A stretch of DNA of 13,293 bases from CAXTEJ01 sp964243295 (GTDB lineage Bacteria; Actinomycetota; Actinomycetes; Actinomycetales; Angustibacteraceae). The stretch lies in NCBI GenBank assembly GCA_964243295.1, contig CAXTEJ010000075.1, forward strand, positions 1 through 13,293. The letters run 5' to 3'. Positions within the stretch are counted from its first letter, which is position 1, and every line of letters starts with the position of its first letter. Positions 1-5,973 of the stretch are shown here, piece by piece. Below the pieces are notes generated by a model, which saw only the letters and a program-made list of their open reading frames with translations, was not told where the DNA came from and did not search any database. The translations under genes and the position numbers were made by a program.

Positions 1-618
1 GCGCAGGCCCGGCCGGAGGGCGACGACGCCGCGCGCGCCGTCGCCGCCGGACTCGCCACGCCGGCGCCGGTCGCGGCACCGGCGCCCACGAGCTCCACCG
101 CACCGGCACCGGCACCGGTGGCGACTGCGCCGCAGGTGCTCGGGCAGCTGTCGCCCAAGATGCTGGCGGCGGCACTGGCGGCCACCGTCGAGGGGCAGCG
201 CACCGTCACGGTGCACCTGCGCCCGGCCCAGCTGGGCAGCGTTCAGGTCGTCGCCACCATGGGCGCCCAGGGCCTGTCGGTGCAGCTGCACGCGTCGTCG
301 CCGGACGCCCGCGAGGTGCTGCGCGCCGCCCTGGGTGACCTGCGCACCGAGCTCGGCGCCGGGGGAGTGGCGAGCGTCGCCCGCCTCGAGGTCTCCGACC
401 GGACGCCGGACCAGCAGCAGTCGCCGCAGCAGCAGTGGTCCGCCCAGCAGGACTCGCGCCGCAGCGGTGCCGGTCCCGAGGGCCGCCAGCCCGGCCAGCA
501 GCAACCGACGCCACCCGGCGCCGCGCGCGAGGCCGGCGCGCGCACAGCGGGCGCGGAGCAGACCACCGCACGCGGGCGGACCCGCGCGCCGGGTCGCAGC
601 CTCGACATCCGGGTCTGA
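1..618 (+). CDS. fliK: Flagellar hook-length control protein FliK, C-terminal part (5' end outside window)
   Basis: The frame is open from the first base to a TGA at 616-618 and gives 205 residues, so the start lies upstream. FliK is an exported ruler that measures the hook and switches export from hook to filament subunits by contacting FlhB. An Ala/Pro-rich linker (about residues 21-46) leads into a Flg_hook-type domain at about residues 60-134. This domain has the typical pattern VxLRPAQLGSVQV, then GLSVQL, then a helix with REVLRAALGDLRTEL. The remaining 70 or so residues are a Gln/Pro/Arg/Ala-rich tail (QQQSPQQQ, GQQQPTPP) with no recognisable fold, ending in SLDIRV. The position directly before flgD and flgE fits the family. 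The domain pattern, low-complexity flanks and neighbours agree, so the call is firm although the N-terminal half is not visible. Confidence 0.9.
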   Translation, partial: AQARPEGDDAARAVAAGLATPAPVAAPAPTSSTAPAPAPVATAPQVLGQLSPKMLAAALAATVEGQRTVTVHLRPAQLGSVQVVATMGAQGLSVQLHASSPDAREVLRAALGDLRTELGAGGVASVARLEVSDRTPDQQQSPQQQWSAQQDSRRSGAGPEGRQPGQQQPTPPGAAREAGARTAGAEQTTARGRTRAPGRSLDIRV

Positions 619-625
619 CCCATCC

Positions 626-654
626 CTACAGTCCGGGCCTGCTCGCGCCGAGAC
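626..654 (+). promoter_or_regulatory. Possible weak sigma-28-type promoter for flgD
   Basis: CTACA (626-630) is followed by a 16-nt spacer and GCCGAGAC (647-654). This resembles the three stronger CTCA[A/G]-N15/16-GCCGAT sites ahead of flbD, fliM and flhA, but it departs from them in both boxes. Transcription would begin near 661 and leave a leader of about 24 nt containing a GGAG-type ribosome site before the flgD ATG at 685. The spacing is right and the match is imperfect. flgD could equally be read through from fliK. Confidence 0.35.
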
Positions 655-684
655 ACATGGGACCGACGACAAGACGGAGCAACC

Positions 685-1137
685 ATGACCGACGCAGTGA
701 CCGGCTCGACCACGCCGCCGCCGCTCGTGACACCCACCGCCGACTGGGCCAAGAAGGCCGACGTCGTCGAGAACAGGACCAAGCTCGACAAGGACGCGTT
801 CCTCAAGCTGCTGGTCGCCCAGATGCGCTACCAGGACCCGTCCAAGCCCGTCGACAGCAGCGAGTTCATGGCGCAGACGGCACAGTTCACGCAGGTGGAG
901 AAGATGGAGGCGATGGCAGCCGACTCCACGGCCAGCCTCAAGCTGCAGCAGGGCCTGTCGGCCAGCAGCATGATCGGCAAGACCGTCACCTGGCTCGACT
1001 CCGAGGGCAGCCCGCGCACCGGGAAGGTCAACTCGACCACCTTCGGCGGCGCGGCGTCGTCCAGCGAGCCGACCCTCGCGGTCGGCACCGAGCGCGTCGC
1101 GCTCTCCAAGGTCGTGACGGTGGCCGCGAGCGCCTGA
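685..1137 (+). CDS. flgD: Flagellar hook assembly (cap) protein FlgD, short form
   Basis: FlgD forms the transient cap at the tip of the growing hook and guides FlgE polymerisation outside the cell. The 150-residue product has the family core at residues 35-72: FLKLLVAQMRYQDP, then SSEFMAQTAQFTQVEKM. A linker region (LQQGLSASSMIGKTVTW) and a short beta-rich end follow. Enteric FlgD is about 230 residues and has Ig-like and Tudor-like domains. This protein is about the size of the Bacillus form and lacks most of that C-terminal part. The ATG at 685 is preceded by a weak ACGGAGC ribosome site. The gene starts 66 nt after fliK and ends 169 nt before flgE. The reading frame stays intact across the family core, so the shortness looks natural. 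Confidence 0.93.
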   Translation: MTDAVTGSTTPPPLVTPTADWAKKADVVENRTKLDKDAFLKLLVAQMRYQDPSKPVDSSEFMAQTAQFTQVEKMEAMAADSTASLKLQQGLSASSMIGKTVTWLDSEGSPRTGKVNSTTFGGAASSSEPTLAVGTERVALSKVVTVAASA

Positions 1138-1190
1138 GCGCGCTCGGCACCTCGGGGTCCACCAGCCCCTCCCCGCAGTCGGCTCCACCT

Positions 1191-1208
1191 GGTCCGGGCA
1201 GCCGGACC
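1191..1208 (+). terminator. Perfect 7-bp hairpin between flgD and flgE
   Basis: GGTCCGG (1191-1197) is the exact reverse complement of CCGGACC (1202-1208) with a 4-nt loop GCAG. A further T-G wobble pair is possible at 1190/1209. No T-run follows, so it is not a textbook intrinsic terminator. It could be an actinobacterial U-less terminator, an attenuator, or an RNA-stabilising stem for the downstream hook-protein message. No sigma-28-type promoter is visible between it and flgE. The rest of the 1138-1306 spacer holds only the flgE ribosome site and a small 5-bp stem at about 1268-1282. Confidence 0.4.
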
Positions 1209-1306
1209 GCCAGCTCGATCCCCTCGCACGGATGCGAAGGCACGAGGCGCACGGACGCGCCGTCCACCGGTGAGACCCACCGTCCGTCCCTTCAGAGGAG
1301 AGCTCC

Positions 1307-2212
1307 ATGCTTCGCTCGCTGTACTCCGGCATCAGCGGCCTTCGCGCCAACCAGACGATGATGGACGTCGTCGGCAACAACATCGCCAACGTCAACACCG
1401 TCGGCTTCAAGTCGTCCAACGCCATCTTCCAGGACACGCTGAGCCAGGTGCTGGTCGCGTCCACGTCGCCGTCCGGCCAGAACGGCAAGCCCGCCACGCC
1501 CGTCACCGGCGGCACCAACCCGGCGCAGGTCGGCCTCGGCGTGCGCGTCGCGGCGATCCAGACCAACTTCGGCGCCGGCTCGACCCAGACGACGGGTCGC
1601 TCCAACGACGTCATGATCCAGAACGACGGCTTCCTGATCGAGAAGCTGCAGGACCAGTCCACGGTCTACACCCGCAACGGTGCTCTCAACCTCGACGCCT
1701 CCGGCTACCTCACCGGCCCCGACGGCGGCATCGTGCAGGGCTACCCGGCCGCGCCGGACGGGACGCTGTCCAACAACCCGGCGACCGACCCGACGGTCAA
1801 CCTGCAGATCGACATGAACAAGCCGCTGCAGGGCACCGAGGGCACCGCCAACCCGGTGCGCCTGACCGGCTTCTCGATCGGCAAGGACGGCATCATCACC
1901 GGTGCCTACCAGAACGGGCAGACCCGCGCGCTGGGGCAGCTGGCGCTCGCCACCTTCATCAACCCCTCGGGCCTGTCGAAGGTCGGCCAGTCCGGCTATG
2001 TCGCCAGCATCAACTCCGGTCAGCCGGACGTCGGCGTGGCCGCCACGGGTGCGCGCGGCTCGTTCGCCAGCGGGTTCCTCGAGATGTCGAACGTCGACCT
2101 GGCCCAGGAGTTCACCAGCCTCATCGTCGCCCAGCGCGGGTTCCAGGCGAACTCGCGCATCATCACCGCCGGCGACGAGGTGCTGCAGGACCTGATCAAC
2201 ATGAAGCGCTGA
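1307..2212 (+). CDS. flgE: Flagellar hook protein FlgE (short, FlgE/F/G family)
   Basis: This is a 301-residue axial protein of the FlgE/FlgF/FlgG group, and from its place after flgD most likely the hook subunit. The N-terminal rod/hook motif is clear (LYSGISGL at residues 5-12, then NNIANVNTVGFKSS). The C-terminal axial helix is present at about 257-301 (FLEMSNVDLAQEFTSLIVAQ, RGFQANSRII, ending DLINMKR). Those two ends form the coiled-coil core of the hook tube. The middle (FLIEKLQDQSTVYTRNGALN, LDASGYL) is the usual beta-rich domain. Enteric FlgE is about 400 residues; this one is nearer the 264-residue Bacillus hook protein, so the outer D2 domain is reduced or missing. A strong AGAGGAG at 1294-1300 with 6-nt spacing supports the ATG at 1307. 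A FlgG identity cannot be wholly excluded, but the flgD neighbour favours hook. Confidence 0.88.
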   Translation: MLRSLYSGISGLRANQTMMDVVGNNIANVNTVGFKSSNAIFQDTLSQVLVASTSPSGQNGKPATPVTGGTNPAQVGLGVRVAAIQTNFGAGSTQTTGRSNDVMIQNDGFLIEKLQDQSTVYTRNGALNLDASGYLTGPDGGIVQGYPAAPDGTLSNNPATDPTVNLQIDMNKPLQGTEGTANPVRLTGFSIGKDGIITGAYQNGQTRALGQLALATFINPSGLSKVGQSGYVASINSGQPDVGVAATGARGSFASGFLEMSNVDLAQEFTSLIVAQRGFQANSRIITAGDEVLQDLINMKR

Positions 2213-2327
2213 TCAGGGCCTGACGCCTGAAACCCATTGCGCCGCAGCATTTTCGGCGGGACGGGTGCGCACGACCTCCAGAGGGGCCGTCGCTCGAGCT
2301 GGTCACCGAACATCCTCGGTGCAAACG

Positions 2328-2355
2328 CTCAGAGCGGCGGTCCCTCTGCCGATGG
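2328..2355 (+). promoter_or_regulatory. Sigma-28 (FliA/WhiG/SigD-type) promoter for flbD-motA-motB-fliL
   Basis: CTCAG (2328-2332) is followed by exactly 15 nt and GCCGATGG (2348-2355). The known flagellar sigma consensus is TAAA-N15-GCCGATAA, so six of the eight -10 bases match. The -35 has the same CTCA core found ahead of fliM and flhA in this window. Transcription should begin near 2362, leaving about 150 nt of untranslated leader before the GTG of flbD. Confidence 0.72.
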
Positions 2356-2361
2356 GGAGGG

Positions 2362-2510
2362 TGTCGCAGCCACCGGGTCGCGTGGTCCACGCGGGACCTC
2401 GGGCGCCCAGCGACACGGCGAGGCGCACGACGGTTGACCGGATCACCGGTTTCCACCGCTCGACCCACGGACGGGTCGGCTACGCACCTGACTTCCAAGG
2501 ACGGACCCCC
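2362..2510 (+). other. Probable long 5' leader of the flbD-motAB-fliL message
   Basis: This stretch lies between the predicted transcription start and flbD. It can form two small 5-bp stems, GGTCC/GGACC (2384-2388 with 2394-2398) and ACCGG/CCGGT (2437-2441 with 2446-2450). An AAGGA (2497-2501) sits 9 nt before the flbD GTG as a modest ribosome site. I recognise no riboswitch family. The remainder of the flgE-flbD spacer (2213-2327) holds nothing I can name beyond a weak 5-bp stem at 2240-2258. Confidence 0.3.
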
Positions 2511-2780
2511 GTGATACATCTGACTCGACTCAACGGCCCGGGTTTCACGCTGAACCCCGACCTCATCCAGAAGGCCGAGAGCACTCCCGACACGATCATC
2601 CTGCTGGTCGACGGCACCAAGTACGTCGTCGCCGAGTCGGTCGAGGAGCTCACCGAGCGCATCGTCTACTACCGCGCGTCGGTCGTGGCCCTCGCCCAGC
2701 ACCTGGCCACCGAGGCACGCGACGACGCCCACGTCGTCCTGGCCGAGGCCGTGCCCCTGCGACCGCGCCGGAGGCAGTGA
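2511..2780 (+). CDS. flbD: FlbD/SwrD family flagellar protein
   Basis: This 89-residue protein is of the small FlbD (YlzI/SwrD) family. The diagnostic pattern is the N-terminal IHLTRLNG, then LNPDLIQKAESTPDTIILL, DGTKYVV and ESVEEL. The open frame extends far upstream, but family members begin directly at the M-I-x-L-T-R-L-N-G motif. The GTG at 2511, with AAGGA 9 nt upstream, is therefore the chosen start. In Bacillus the homologue (SwrD) raises the power of flagellar motors and is needed for swarming; its biochemical activity is unknown. About 15-20 extra residues at the C-terminus (ending PLRPRRRQ) go beyond the usual 60-75 residue family length. The stop overlaps the motA ATG (TGATG), which suggests translational coupling to the stator genes. 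The protein is probably cytoplasmic, with no signal or membrane segment. Confidence 0.9.
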   Translation: MIHLTRLNGPGFTLNPDLIQKAESTPDTIILLVDGTKYVVAESVEELTERIVYYRASVVALAQHLATEARDDAHVVLAEAVPLRPRRRQ

Positions 2781-3547
2781 TGGATCCGGCGACGCTCGTC
2801 GGGATCGGCCTGGCCTTCGCGGCGATCTTCGGCTCGATGATTTTGGAGGGTGGCAACCCGGTCGCCATCTTCCTGCTCCCGCCGCTGCTGCTCGTCTTCG
2901 TCGGCACCGCAGGCGCCGGCATGGCCGGTGGGCTGCTCAAGGACTTCACCAAGTCGCTGGCGGCGCTGAAGAACGCCCTGCTGGCCAAGCCCGTCACCGC
3001 GGACGCGACCGTCGAGACGATCGTCAAGCTCGCCGAGACCGCGCGCCGCGAGGGGCTGCTGGCCCTCGAGGGCCAGGTCGCCGACGTGGACGACGAGTTC
3101 CTCAAGGGCGGCCTGCAGTCGGCCATCGACGGCGCCGACCCCGAGGAGCTCGCGGAGATCCTCTACCTGAAGATCGACACCAAGCGCGCCGCCGACAAGC
3201 AGGCCGCGAAGCTCTACGGCGACATGGGCGGCTACGCCCCGACCATCGGCATCATCGGCACCGTGATCGGCCTGGTGCACGTGCTCGAGAACCTCAGCGA
3301 GCCCGACAAGCTCGGTCACCTCATCGCCGGGGCGTTCGTCGCGACGCTGTGGGGTGTGCTGTCGGCCAACGTGCTGTGGCTGCCCATCGCCAGCCGGCTC
3401 AAGCGGCTGTCCGAGGTGGAGTGCCACCAGATGGAGCTGGTCGTCGAGGGCGTCCTCGCCATCCAGTCCGGCACCAGCCCGCGCGTGGTGCAGGCCAAGC
3501 TCGAGAGCTACCTGCCCGAGCCGCTGGCCGACAAGAAGGCCGCCTGA
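2780..3547 (+). CDS. motA: Flagellar stator protein MotA
   Basis: MotA is the torque-generating half of the stator ion channel in the cytoplasmic membrane. The 255-residue product has four membrane segments (about residues 4-22, 27-50, 152-172, 182-206) around a cytoplasmic loop. The loop charges that contact FliG are present at R90 and E97, the spacing expected of E. coli R90/E98. The channel prolines are P154 in GGYAPTIGIIGTVIGL and P202 in ANVLWLPIASRL. The ATG at 2780 is preferred over an adjacent GTG at 2777 because GGAGG (2770-2774) is then spaced 5 nt. The start overlaps the flbD stop by 1 nt, and the stop overlaps the motB start by 1 nt. The choice between proton and sodium coupling cannot be made from these residues alone. 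Confidence 0.96.
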   Translation: MDPATLVGIGLAFAAIFGSMILEGGNPVAIFLLPPLLLVFVGTAGAGMAGGLLKDFTKSLAALKNALLAKPVTADATVETIVKLAETARREGLLALEGQVADVDDEFLKGGLQSAIDGADPEELAEILYLKIDTKRAADKQAAKLYGDMGGYAPTIGIIGTVIGLVHVLENLSEPDKLGHLIAGAFVATLWGVLSANVLWLPIASRLKRLSEVECHQMELVVEGVLAIQSGTSPRVVQAKLESYLPEPLADKKAA

Positions 3548-4425
3548 TGTCGGCGAGGAAGGGGCACGGTCGCCGCGGTGGCGCTCACGAGGAGGAGCAC
3601 GAGAACCACGAGCGCTGGCTGGTCTCCTACGCCGACATGATGACCCTGCTCATGGTGCTGTTCATCGTGATGTTCGCCATCAGCCAGGTCGACCAGAAGA
3701 AGTTCGCGGCGCTCAAGGACGGGCTCGCCACCGGCTTCGGAGCCACCAGCAGCGCTCCCATCGGGGGCGGCGCCGACATCCTGGACGGCGGGGGAGCCTC
3801 ACCGCCGCAGGTCGTGGTGTTCGAGGGCACCGGCGCCGAGCCGGTGACCAAGACGACGTCCAAGCGGTCGGGCACCAGCGACGCCGCGACCGAGGCGGCC
3901 GCGAAGGCCGAGATCAAGCGGCTCGCGGCCATCGAGGCGCAGATCCGCGCGGCGCTGAAGACCAAGGGCCTGGAGGGCGCCGTGCGCTTCAAGGTGACCG
4001 ACCGTGGGCTCGTGGTCGCGCTCATCTCCGACGACGTCTTCTTCGAGTCGGCGAGCGCCACGCTGCGCCCGCGCGGCGTCGAGGTGCTCCGCGCCGTGCA
4101 GCCGACGCTCCAGCGGCTGCCCAACGACGTCGCCATCGAGGGGCACGCCAACCACCTCAAGGTGAACAGCCCCCTGTACCCCAGCAACTGGGAGCTGTCC
4201 GCGGCCCGGGCGGCCGGCGTCGCCCGCTGGTTCGTCGACGCCGGGCGCGTCAGGGACACGCGCCTGAGCCCCACCGGCTACGGCTCGGCGCGTCCGCTGT
4301 ACCCGGTGGGTGATCCGCGCGGCATCCGGTTCAACCGCCGGGTCGACCTCGTCCTCGTCAGCGACCAGCCGGCCGCCGTCCGGGCGCTGGTGCCCAAGCT
4401 GGCACCGTCGCTGTCCAACCTCTGA
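3547..4425 (+). CDS. motB: Flagellar stator protein MotB
   Basis: MotB anchors the stator to peptidoglycan and supplies the ion-binding aspartate. The 292-residue protein starts with a charged, His/Glu-rich tail (HEEEHENHERW). One membrane segment follows with the essential Asp at residue 30 in SYADMMTLLMVLFIVMF. A plug/linker region (about 50-150) contains a Gly-rich stretch and an Ala/Lys helix. An OmpA-type peptidoglycan-binding domain covers about 160-275, with FFESASATLRPRG, AIEGHAN, NWELSAARA, GYGSARPL and NRRVDLVL. The ATG overlaps the motA stop by 1 nt (TGATG), a coupling typical of motA/motB pairs. All key residues of a working MotB are visible. The extension after the OmpA domain (residues 276-292) is short and unremarkable. 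Confidence 0.96.
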   Translation: MSARKGHGRRGGAHEEEHENHERWLVSYADMMTLLMVLFIVMFAISQVDQKKFAALKDGLATGFGATSSAPIGGGADILDGGGASPPQVVVFEGTGAEPVTKTTSKRSGTSDAATEAAAKAEIKRLAAIEAQIRAALKTKGLEGAVRFKVTDRGLVVALISDDVFFESASATLRPRGVEVLRAVQPTLQRLPNDVAIEGHANHLKVNSPLYPSNWELSAARAAGVARWFVDAGRVRDTRLSPTGYGSARPLYPVGDPRGIRFNRRVDLVLVSDQPAAVRALVPKLAPSLSNL

Positions 4426-4464
4426 CCGTCCGCCACCCCACACCACGAGCACAGGAGAACCACC

Positions 4465-4923
4465 ATGAGCACCACCACCGCTCGCCCCGCCGGGGCGAAG
4501 GACGGCGCCGAGGAGGCACCGAAGAAGTCCAAGCTCAAGCTCATCATCGCCGTCGTGCTGGTGGTCCTGATCGCCGCGGCCGCCTGGTTCGTCCTGCTCA
4601 AGCCGAAGGAGGACGCCGGGGCGGCGCCCGTCGTCGAGAAGGGCGTCGTCCTTCCCGTCGACGCCATCAACATCAACCTGGCGGACGGTCACTACCTCAA
4701 GCTGGGCTTCGCGCTGCAGCTGCCGCTCGAGGGCGGCCACGAGAACCCCGACCCCAGCGAGGCGCTCGCCATCGCCATCGACCAGTTCAGCGGCGTCCCG
4801 ATGAAGCACCTGTCCGACGCCAAGCACCGCCGCGAGGCCATCGAGCACTTCAGCGAGGCCGTCGTGCACGCCTACCACGAGGAGGTCATGGAGATCTACC
4901 CCACGACCTTCGTGATGCAGTAG
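4465..4923 (+). CDS. fliL: Flagellar basal body-associated protein FliL
   Basis: The product is 152 residues. It has a Lys-rich cytoplasmic start (EEAPKKSKLK), one membrane segment at about 26-45, and a small extracytoplasmic domain with ININLADGHYLKLGFALQL and a C-terminal EIYPTTFVMQ. This is the FliL layout: single-pass, stomatin-like periplasmic domain. FliL rings surround the stator unit near the basal body and improve torque or stator stability. Placement directly after motB and before fliM fits that role. An AGGAGA ribosome site lies 39 nt into the spacer after motB and supports the ATG at 4465. This is probably the last gene of the flbD-motA-motB-fliL unit, because a strong hairpin and a new promoter follow. 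Confidence 0.92.
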   Translation: MSTTTARPAGAKDGAEEAPKKSKLKLIIAVVLVVLIAAAAWFVLLKPKEDAGAAPVVEKGVVLPVDAININLADGHYLKLGFALQLPLEGGHENPDPSEALAIAIDQFSGVPMKHLSDAKHRREAIEHFSEAVVHAYHEEVMEIYPTTFVMQ

Positions 4924-4950
4924 CCGCGGGCGCCACACCCTGCAGCACAC

Positions 4951-4984
4951 CGGGCCCGACGCGATTCGCTCGACGTCGGGCCCG
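4951..4984 (+). terminator. Strong 11-bp hairpin after fliL, probable terminator
   Basis: CGGGCCCGACG (4951-4961) is perfectly complementary to CGTCGGGCCCG (4974-4984) across a 12-nt loop. It lies 27 nt after the fliL stop and immediately before the fliM promoter. No T-tract follows, so it would act as a U-less, GC-only terminator of the kind often proposed in actinobacteria, or as a 3'-end stabiliser. Its position between two transcription units favours termination. Confidence 0.6.
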
Positions 4985-4999
4985 GGCTGCCCCGTTCGG

Positions 5000-5027
5000 C
5001 TCAAGGGTCCGCGGGTGGTGCCGATAC
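5000..5027 (+). promoter_or_regulatory. Sigma-28-type promoter for the fliM-flhB unit
   Basis: CTCAA (5000-5004) is followed by 15 nt and GCCGATAC (5020-5027), the best match in the window to the flagellar sigma consensus TAAA-N15-GCCGATAA. The -10 box ends only 7 nt before the fliM ATG. The stretch 4998-5015 is 16/18 identical to 10293-10310 in the flhA promoter. In-frame upstream start codons for fliM are absent, so the promoter position also bears on the leader length. Confidence 0.8.
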
Positions 5028-5034
5028 ACGGCGC

Positions 5035-5973
5035 ATGGCCACCCGAGACACCGCAGACGCCGGCCCGCGGCCCGAGCCGCAGGCCTACGACTTCGGTCGT
5101 CCCACCAAGCTGGCCCGCGAGCACGGCCGCCTGCTCGAGATGGTCTACGAGACGGTCGCGCGCCAGTGGGCCACCGTGCTCGGCTCCGAGCTGGGCACCC
5201 CCTGCCAGGTCGCCCTGACCGGCGTCGAGCAGATCAGCTACGACGACTACATCAGCCCGATGTCGACGCCCAGCCTGCTCGCCATCTTCAACGCCGAGCC
5301 GCACCCGGGTGCCAGCTTCCTGGCGATGACGACCGACACCGGCTACCACGCCATCGAGCGGATGCTGGGCGGCACGGGCCTGGGCGAGCAGCCGCGGCGG
5401 ACGCCCACCGAGATCGAGACCCAGCTGTTGGTCAAGGTGATCGAGCGACTCCTCGGCGAGCTGCGCTACGGCCTCGCGGCCATCAACGACATCAGCGCCA
5501 CGCTGCGCTCGATGGAGTACAACCCGCAGTTCGTGCAGGTCGCCGCGGCCACCGACCTCTACATCGTCGCCACGCTCGCCGTCACCATCGACGACGTCGT
5601 GCGCCCGGCCACGGTCGCCATGCCCGCCCCGGTGCTGGCCATGCGCAGCGCGGACGCCGGCGGCGTCGACCCCGGCGTGGCGGCCGAGCGGCTGCGCTCG
5701 CGCCACGCGATGACCGAGCTGGTGGCCGACGTCCCCGTCGACGTGCTGGTGCGCTTCCTGCCCCGCGTCCTGCCCTCCCGGCAGCTGACCCAGCTGGACG
5801 TCGGCGACGTCATCAGCCTCGGCCACCCCGTCGACCGCCCGCTGGACGTCGTGTCCGCCGGGGTCGTCTGCGCCCACGGCGTCGCCGGCACGCAGGGCTC
5901 ACGCGCCGCGTGCCTCATCACCTCCTCCGCGGTCCCCGACGCCACCCGACCCACCCGAAAGGCCCACACGTGA
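5035..5973 (+). CDS. fliM: Flagellar motor switch protein FliM
   Basis: FliM is the middle layer of the rotor C-ring, joining FliG to FliN. The product is 312 residues. The family entry motif YDFGRPTKLAREHGRLLEM begins at residue 18. The CheC-like middle domain follows (GVEQISYDDYISPMSTPSLL, MLGGTG, then MEYNPQFVQVA at about 162-172). A C-terminal SpoA domain lies at about 227-300 (DVPVDVLVRF, LQLDVGD-type core, then SLGHPVDRPLDV). The ATG at 5035 is forced: no ATG, GTG or TTG lies in frame back to the TAG at 4921-4923, and the next ATG would delete the YDF motif. As a result only 17 residues precede YDF, and the usual N-terminal CheY-binding peptide (LSQxEIDALL type) is absent. The stop overlaps fliN by 4 nt. 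Confidence 0.94.
   Translation: MATRDTADAGPRPEPQAYDFGRPTKLAREHGRLLEMVYETVARQWATVLGSELGTPCQVALTGVEQISYDDYISPMSTPSLLAIFNAEPHPGASFLAMTTDTGYHAIERMLGGTGLGEQPRRTPTEIETQLLVKVIERLLGELRYGLAAINDISATLRSMEYNPQFVQVAAATDLYIVATLAVTIDDVVRPATVAMPAPVLAMRSADAGGVDPGVAAERLRSRHAMTELVADVPVDVLVRFLPRVLPSRQLTQLDVGDVISLGHPVDRPLDVVSAGVVCAHGVAGTQGSRAACLITSSAVPDATRPTRKAHT

Noticed and set aside
2240..2258. Hairpin CGCCG/CGGCG after flgE as a terminator
   Set aside because: It has only 5 bp with a 9-nt loop and no T-tract, so it is expected by chance in sequence this GC-rich.
2265..2510. An N-terminal extension of FlbD in the same frame by 82 codons
   Set aside because: FlbD proteins start at the M-I-x-L-T-R-L-N-G motif. 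The extension has no conserved content and would include the predicted sigma-28-type promoter.
2777..2779. GTG at 2777 as the motA start
   Set aside because: It would place the start only 2 nt after GGAGG. The ATG at 2780 has better spacing and forms the usual TGATG junction.
3799..5877. A 692-codon open frame on the minus strand across motB, fliL and fliM
   Set aside because: Its product is low-complexity and rich in Asp, Gly, Val, Arg and His with no family motif. It runs antisense through three clear flagellar genes, which is expected where third codon positions are nearly all G or C.
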